From: Tubiluchus corallicola
Taxonomy: Eukaryota; Priapulida; Priapulimorpha; Priapulimorphida; Tubiluchidae
Direction of reading: 5' to 3'
NCBI GenBank assembly: GCA_030141605.1
Contig: JAQGDQ010002370.1
Coordinates: 461,167 to 525,166, forward strand
Length of the DNA: 64,000 nt
Shown in pieces: positions 58,801-64,000 of this stretch (positions are counted from its first letter, which is position 1; the number at the start of each line of letters is the position of its first letter). The translations under genes and the position numbers were made by a program. The notes under the pieces were generated by a model. The model had not been told where the DNA came from. It did no database searches and saw only the letters and a list, made by a program, of their open reading frames with translations.

Positions 58801-61800
58801 TGCTGAAAGCTGGAGCTGACGTAAATGCCACGTCTTTGGTAAGTTAATTTTGGCAGCAAAAGAAATTTGAATATTTGTCTAGCCATTTTTTTCTGTCTGT
58901 GTCTATCCTTTTTTCATTTGATAGTTTGCCCAACTCTTGCTTTCGTATACTTTTTCACCTTCTTAATGGAACATCTGCTGGGCAGCGATTTGTCGGTTCA
59001 CTTTTTAATTTGTTTGCTGTTTAAGTTTAGCCATTCTATCAATTGTTTATGCGAGTTATGTTCTGTCTATTGTTAATTCTTTAATCATTTATTTGTCGAT
59101 CGTTCATTAATGCATTAGTTAATTTCTTTATAGATTTGTTTTTGTGAAATTAATTGTTCGCTTATCTGTCCACGCTTTTGTTCGGCCTTTATGTAACACA
59201 GTTGCTCGAGCACGTATTTTTATTGGTTAGTCAACAAATTTCTTTTAATTAACATGAAATTTGTTACTAGAATGTTTTTTTTCATTTTTTCCATTTTATA
59301 GGATGGTTCCAACGCGATCATGATGGCTACAAAGAATGGAAATGCGGCCAATTTTTCACTGCTGATTAACCATGAACCCCACATTGATTTTAGCTACGCT
59401 AATAAGGTAAACCATTCCCGTAATTCCATTCCTAGAACTAGCTATCAAATTCGAAGTATTATTACATGTTTCAATAAAAAAGTTCTAGGTGTCAGGCAAT
59501 GAAAGAAAGTATTACCCACAAGTGAAGGATATTCAAGTCTTCAATACCCAGGTTCCGTTTTAGGTATATCGGTTGACTTCCATCCTAGCATAATTGTTTT
59601 TTTTTAATTTGCCATCGTTTCACCTTTGATATCTAACCAAGGTACAACATCATCTCTACCTTTGAAATATATGCTTTGCTATTGTTGCACGCATGCTGGG
59701 CAGCACTATTGCTCATGTTGATGGGTTAGATTATTGGCAGGCGAATTAGCAGGCTATATTGGCAGACACGATATTGGCAGGCGAACGAGAAAAGAGAGCA
59801 ACCCTGTTGCATCGTATTTAGTTGTGGTATTTAATAAACTTTAATCTTTTCTTTTATCTTCTCTTTTATTAAATAGTGATTTACCATCGACGTCAGTTTT
59901 TATGAACTAATATAAAGAAACAAAAAATTAAGATTATAGGACTAGAATGCCATAAATGGACTGTTTTCGTGTATGGGCCAGAGTTTCTTATATGGTAATA
60001 TCGGATGTGCTTGTCATATAAGAGGTTATGGATTCAGTTTCACAAGCATTTATCATACACTTGTAAAGTGATACTACTGATAACATGCGGATTTGTTTAT
60101 TGATTACTGTGTGTGTAATAATCACTGTTGTGTTTTGAGGGAGAATTGCCCGTGTGTTTGGCGTTGATTTTGGTCGGCAACTAAGTGCGTGACTACCTGA
60201 AATACTGCCTTTGGGCGGTCTCATCTACAACGCTGCCCATGAATCATTTGTTTTGTTGAAGCAGGACGTATTATATGTAGAACCAATGTTGACAAAGATA
60301 TCTTAGAGAATTACCCTTCACAATAAAATAGGTTCTGGTCTTACCACGGCAGCTACATTAAGTAAGATCTGTCAATGAATGCTGGATCCTGGCTTGCAGA
60401 GTGCTAAACTGAATAAAAAAGTCTAAGTAAGGAAACGGGCTTTGTTTTAGCATGTGCTGCAAAGGGGAAGTGAAATCAAAGAAATAAGACTTCGGCAAAG
60501 AAGTGAAGCAAAAAGTTATTATCAGACATTTCGACAATTAAAAGCAAGAGCGTAAATGAATGTTTAAAGTATATTCGGATAACACAAAGTATTTTTAATT
60601 ATTGGACAAATTTTCACTACTAACTACATGTAATTCAAAAAGAGCAGATCGTCAAGGCACCATAATCGTCGACGTACTACCACAGTTTCCTATGTTTTCC
60701 TGTATGGCTTACGTACAGTCACTCACGAAAAGTTCTGCACTCATGCATTTGCAAAATATAATTTATGTAGTCGCTTTTTGTTAATAATTCATTGTTTTAG
60801 TGACAGCGCGCCATTTCCGCACTAGCTATAAATGGGCTCTTTTAGCTGAGTCACCAGCGCGAATATTTATTAGCTGTTCATTAATTTTTAATAGTGCATG
60901 ATGAATAGCAGGGCGTTTGTTTTGTTTAAATTTCCTTATGCTATTCTTGCTTGGTAAGGTTGCAAACAAATAAACAGTAATTATGTAGCAAGACCTTGCA
61001 AACAATTGTTTACGTCGATACGAAAACCTATGTGTTAGCAACCAAGCTACAATTCTGAATCATACATTTTGCTTTAGCTAGGTGAAACAGTACTCATTAT
61101 AGCTGCTGAAAGAGGCTGGGAAAGCTGTGTTGATTTTCTTCTTAAACGACCCAATGTGAACAAATTTAAAAACTTGCAGCGGTACGCCGATGGTAATTCC
61201 GCACTCCATCTAGCGGCAGAAAACGGCTATCCAGCAGTACTGCTTAAGCTACTTGAAGCTAAATGTAACGCTCTTCTGGAAAATAAGGTACCAATAACTA
61301 GTACTAAGTACTTACCAATTTTGTTGTAACGCGCAAGCTCACGCAATGGCTTCAAGTTTTTTTACTACACGTATAATTTGCGTTTGTGTCAATAATGAAC
61401 GCTATTAACAGGCCAAAGACTTTAACCTAGCCTATGAGGCTCTGCTAAAATCTCGGTCGCCTAGCCCCAAATGTCAGAAGTGATGCCAAATCTGTTTTCA
61501 TTTGTGGTTGTAATTTGTTTATATATGTTTGTTTATTTGTTTGTTTAATTGTTTGCACATTTGCTTGTTTGTTTTAATGTTTTGCTATAAATGAGAAAAA
61601 AGTGTATTTGTCGTATGTAGCCATTGCATTTGCCATATATGAATGTTGGTCATTGATAAGGGTAATTAGTTTTTGCATACACAATTTATGTTTCTGATAT
61701 TTTTAGGCTGGGATTACCCCTGTTTGCCTGGCATTGGTCAGTAAAGTACCAAAGATGAAGGAAACGCTATGGAAAGAATGCAAATGCAGTCCAAAAGATT

Positions 61801-64000
61801 GTAACACATGTATATCAGTTTACATTAAGGTAAGAACGAAATTTTGTTGGTTATTAAACTTTCACTTTTAAGACACGTCTCTATATTACTAAAAAGCAGC
61901 TAATTAGCTTTTCAAAAATAATGCGGTTAATTCATAAAAATGCTCAAATTGGTTATCATTTCCTGACGCAGCGTCGAAAAAACAAATAAAACAATGAAAA
62001 AGTGGATGTCAGTTTTGGACTAGCTAGTTGTTTTTTACGTATAACTAAAACAAATACCATTTAGTTGTTTTTAAAATAGTGAACAAAATACATTTTTAAG
62101 CACTAATTAACTGTGGGTACTGTGCTGCACATCGCTATGTTTCTCCTTCTCTTTTCTTCTTTCTCTAGTGAAGAAAGATCCGTTCTGATTTGTTCAACAC
62201 TTGGTCACTTGTTATAGTCCTTGCTTGGTAGTAAATTCCATTTTCCGTACGAGCTACTTGCTTTACGGCGCACCAGTATTTCAGATCAGACCTATGACTG
62301 CCTATCTTTTGCAAACGAAGCCATACAGTTATGTCAATTAAAACTTAACCTCTGCTTTGAACTGCAGCCTGAAGTGTCGTTCACTACGCTGCTTTCGGTC
62401 TTCTACAAGCAAAGAAGTAGGCTCCGCTGCAGTGTGTTTGAAATGAAATATTGCATTGGGTGAATGGCGAAAAGTAGTGTGGTCATCCGCATCCACAACA
62501 TTTCAGCCTGCAGTTTCAAAGAGAAGTTCACACTTTTTTGTCTAAGTCGTTTCTTATAAAGCTTTACATTTTCAGAATAGAACAGAGAGAATGTTAGATC
62601 CAAAAGCACGCAGCGCTTCACGGTTTTACACGGAGTATCTTTATCCAAGCCTGACGGCCGTTTTAAAAAGAAGTCCAGACGTAAAACATCACATGGATGA
62701 ATACGAAACACTGGATGCTACTATACAGGTCATCCAAAGGTTCATGACACAAGAAGAAATTGTTCTGGCATCTTGCACATTCTGCAAAGAGCTGATCCTT
62801 AATGAAGACAATACGATAGACAATCGTTTTGCATCTTACCTGATAGACAAATCTAAACTGGAATTTTTTATCAAAGTAGCTGTAAAATACTCAAAGGGTC
62901 ACATGGAAAATCTTCAAGTCCTGGTGACCAGCCTCGTGATAGTAGTTGCTCTCTGCGATGCACCAGAAGGTTTCAAGTGGCTCCAGAACAACTATCACAA
63001 GTTGAAACCATTTCTTACGACTTTTGAACGAATGTATTGCATTTCACACAAAGAAGATGAAAAGGCACACATTAAGAGGCTGTGGGAAGCCTTTGAAGCA
63101 AAGTTTAACGAAGTCGAGCAACAATTGGCTGCTGTTCATGAGAACGAGTTATTAAAATCCGAAGAGCGCGATAAGGCCAGAAAAGCCAGGAAGCGTGAAA
63201 AAAAGCGACGTCACCGAGAAAATTCAAAAAAACTAGATGGCAGTTACAGCTCCACTAGATCGAATGGAAGATTAGGAAATGAAGGAGACAGTGATGACGT
63301 AAACGAAATGCCGCATAATCAGCTTGAGGCAAAAAATAAATCCCCAGATGTCAAAAAATCAGAAACAACAAGTCCTTATAACGAAGACAGTGCCACAGAT
63401 AAGATGTCCAAAATCAAGAAGAAACCAAAACAATCTCAATGTAAGCTTAAACATGGCCAAGACGGAACAATTGAGGTTGAGAAATTATGGGAAGATAAAA
63501 AGCTCAAGGGAGATAAGGACAAAAATTCCAAATCATCTACTGATGAAACTATTTATGATGATTACACGAAGGGTTTAAATCATGGTTTTGCTTATCCGGT
63601 TGATGTTGGTGATAGATTTGAGGTTGTGGAAAAAGCAAAGAAAAAGACAAAGCATATAAAAAATTCAGAAGAAGAATTAAACCCTTGGCTTGCTTTTACA
63701 GATTCTGACTACCTGCTACCAAAAAACGTGAAAATAAGCAGAATCGAGATAGAGGATTTCATAAAGTGGACTGCTACAGAGAAAACCGCAACTGCTTTGC
63801 AACATGCAGAAGCAAAACATCCATCTTCTACCTTTTTAGCTATGTCACAGGATAACAAGAGCACATGTAGTCCACAAAAAGCGCAGAATGAAGTATCAAA
63901 AGTAATTAAACCAGGTAATGTAATAAAACCAAAAACAGGAGTAAAAGGGCAGGGTGAATCAAGCAAGCCACGAGAAACTCAAACCAAAACAACGCCTACC
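55622..64000 (+). CDS. ankyrin-repeat protein with helical and Lys-rich C-terminal region, unrecognised, 3' end beyond window
   Basis: Exons are 55622-55804, 56536-56640, 58740-58838, 59302-59406, 61078-61287, 61707-61829 and 62576 to the edge. All six introns are phase 0 and GT-AG. The 750 residues visible comprise a charged N-terminus (1-61), about six ankyrin repeats (62-275), an all-helical, ARM-like stretch (about 280-460), a basic cluster RKARKREKKRRHRE (about 476-490) that could be nuclear-localising, and a long Lys/Ser/Glu-rich tail. Ankyrin repeats bind proteins; the specific role is unknown. An in-frame TAG lies 17 codons before the ATG, and -3 is G. I do not recognise the family. 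The last exon stays open for 475 codons to the edge, and internal splicing there cannot be excluded. Confidence 0.85.
56203..56411. repeat. degenerate GGTCTG-rich repeat
   Basis: Many copies of GGTCTG or close variants (TGGTCTGTCTGTGGTCT, GGGGTCTGGTCTTC) occur on the plus strand. The reverse complement appears at the end (CAGACCAAGACCAACC). It lies in intron 1 of the ankyrin gene. Confidence 0.65.
56536..56640 (+). CDS. ankyrin gene exon 2: ankyrin repeat 1
   Basis: Thirty-five codons, acceptor TTTTGCAG, donor GTAAGT. TLLVAASVGHVKAVEKLIED is a clear ankyrin helix pair, followed by VNASFND. Confidence 0.88.
57668..57830. repeat. GGTACGG/CCGTACC palindromic repeat
   Basis: Dense direct and inverted copies of GGTACGG and CCGTACC occur, with two direct copies of a segment near ATAATTCCGTGCC / GTAATTCCGTACC. 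At the centre is an 18-base perfect palindrome, TATCGTACTAGTACGATA (57768-57785). It can fold into several hairpins and is probably a non-autonomous transposon fragment. It lies in ankyrin gene intron 2. Confidence 0.7.
58287..58340 (+). repeat. fragment of the foldback-element repeat family
   Basis: CGAATGGTACAGGTAAAAAT followed by AGCACAGG, GAAAATTGGCGCGG and GAAAATAAGGCACAGG resembles the right end and tandem units of the element at 47.8-48.6 kb. Only one arm is present. It lies in ankyrin gene intron 2. Confidence 0.65.
58740..58838 (+). CDS. ankyrin gene exon 3: ankyrin repeat 2
   Basis: Thirty-three codons, exactly one repeat. DGATALLVSCKHSWPEITER is followed by LLKAGADVNATSL, the canonical end of an ankyrin repeat. 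Confidence 0.92.
59302..59406 (+). CDS. ankyrin gene exon 4: ankyrin repeat 3
   Basis: Thirty-five codons. DGSNAIMMATKNGNAANFSL and LINHEPHIDFSYANK fit one repeat. Phase 0, donor GTAAAC. Confidence 0.9.
59731..59786 (+). repeat. ATTGGCAGGCGAA short repeats
   Basis: Four related copies of ATTGGCAGGCGA, two of them truncated, occur within 56 bases of ankyrin gene intron 4. Confidence 0.7.
61078..61287 (+). CDS. ankyrin gene exon 5: ankyrin repeats 4 and 5
   Basis: Seventy codons, two repeats: GETVLIIAAERGWESCVDFL and DGNSALHLAAENGYPAVLLK. A second AG four bases downstream of the acceptor would shift the frame into stops, so 61078 is the start. Confidence 0.92.
61513..61575. repeat. degenerate (TTTG)n tract
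   Basis: Repeated TTTG and TTTA tetranucleotides with substitutions, in ankyrin gene intron 5. Confidence 0.75.
61707..61829 (+). CDS. ankyrin gene exon 6: last partial repeat
   Basis: Forty-one codons. AGITPVCLALVSKVPKMKET starts like a repeat. It is followed by a Cys-bearing segment (KECKCSPKDCNTC) before donor GTAAGA. Confidence 0.87.
62576..64000 (+). CDS. ankyrin gene exon 7: helical domain and Lys-rich tail, open at the right edge
   Basis: The frame is open from acceptor TTTTCAG to the window end, 475 codons. RFYTEYLYPSLTAVLKRSPD through KRLWEAFEAKFNEVEQQL is Leu-rich and helical, possibly ARM-like. The region after it is highly charged and low in hydrophobics, hence probably disordered, apart from a short NPWLAFTDSDYLLP patch. 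Confidence 0.87.

Noticed and set aside
1-64000. CRISPR arrays, operons, tRNA or rRNA genes, bacterial defence systems
   Set aside because: The window is intron-rich animal DNA. No regular spacer-repeat arrays, no cloverleaf with a GGTTCGANNCC-type B box, and no rRNA-like sequence were seen.

Overview
This is animal nuclear DNA. It is A+T-rich, with spliced genes, canonical GT-AG introns, decayed transposons and microsatellites. The two recognisable genes, PHLPP and EFHC1, belong to eukaryotic families. Long introns (one of about 24 kb), Tc1/mariner and LINE relics and the level of divergence from the vertebrate proteins suggest an invertebrate. The species cannot be named from the sequence.

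Layout. (1) Positions 683-41701, minus strand: the 5' two thirds of PHLPP (PH domain and leucine-rich repeat protein phosphatase). Ten exons encode a Ser-rich N-terminus, an RA-like domain, a PH domain and about a dozen leucine-rich repeats. The gene leaves the window at the left, so the remaining repeats and the PP2C domain are not seen. (2) Positions 41702-42095: a 394-base gap between two divergent start codons, most likely a shared promoter. (3) Positions 42096-53057, plus strand: a complete EFHC1-type gene with 15 exons, 669 residues, three DM10 domains and a degenerate EF-hand region. A polyadenylation signal lies at 53387. (4) Positions 55622-64000, plus strand: the 5' part of an ankyrin-repeat gene I do not recognise. 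Seven exons all join in phase 0, giving ankyrin repeats, then a helical region, then a Lys-rich tail that runs off the right edge.

The introns and spacers carry the accessory material. PHLPP intron 1 holds a LINE relic (ORF1, endonuclease, reverse transcriptase and C-terminal pieces, with the catalytic Asp pair lost). PHLPP intron 5 holds two separate Tc1/mariner transposase relics and a Cys-rich open frame. PHLPP intron 4 holds a MITE-like element. EFHC1 intron 7 holds a foldback-like element whose arms are inverted arrays of a 14-16-base unit, and a related fragment lies in the ankyrin gene. A hairpin-ended repeat lies between EFHC1 and the ankyrin gene. No tRNA, rRNA or CRISPR feature was found.

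Functionally, PHLPP is a signalling phosphatase that acts on Akt and PKC family kinases, and EFHC1 is a microtubule/axoneme protein of motile cilia. They share no known pathway, so the head-to-head arrangement probably reflects a shared promoter rather than a joint task. Exon joins were checked by hand for reading phase. Functions are inferred from recognised family motifs, because no database search was possible.
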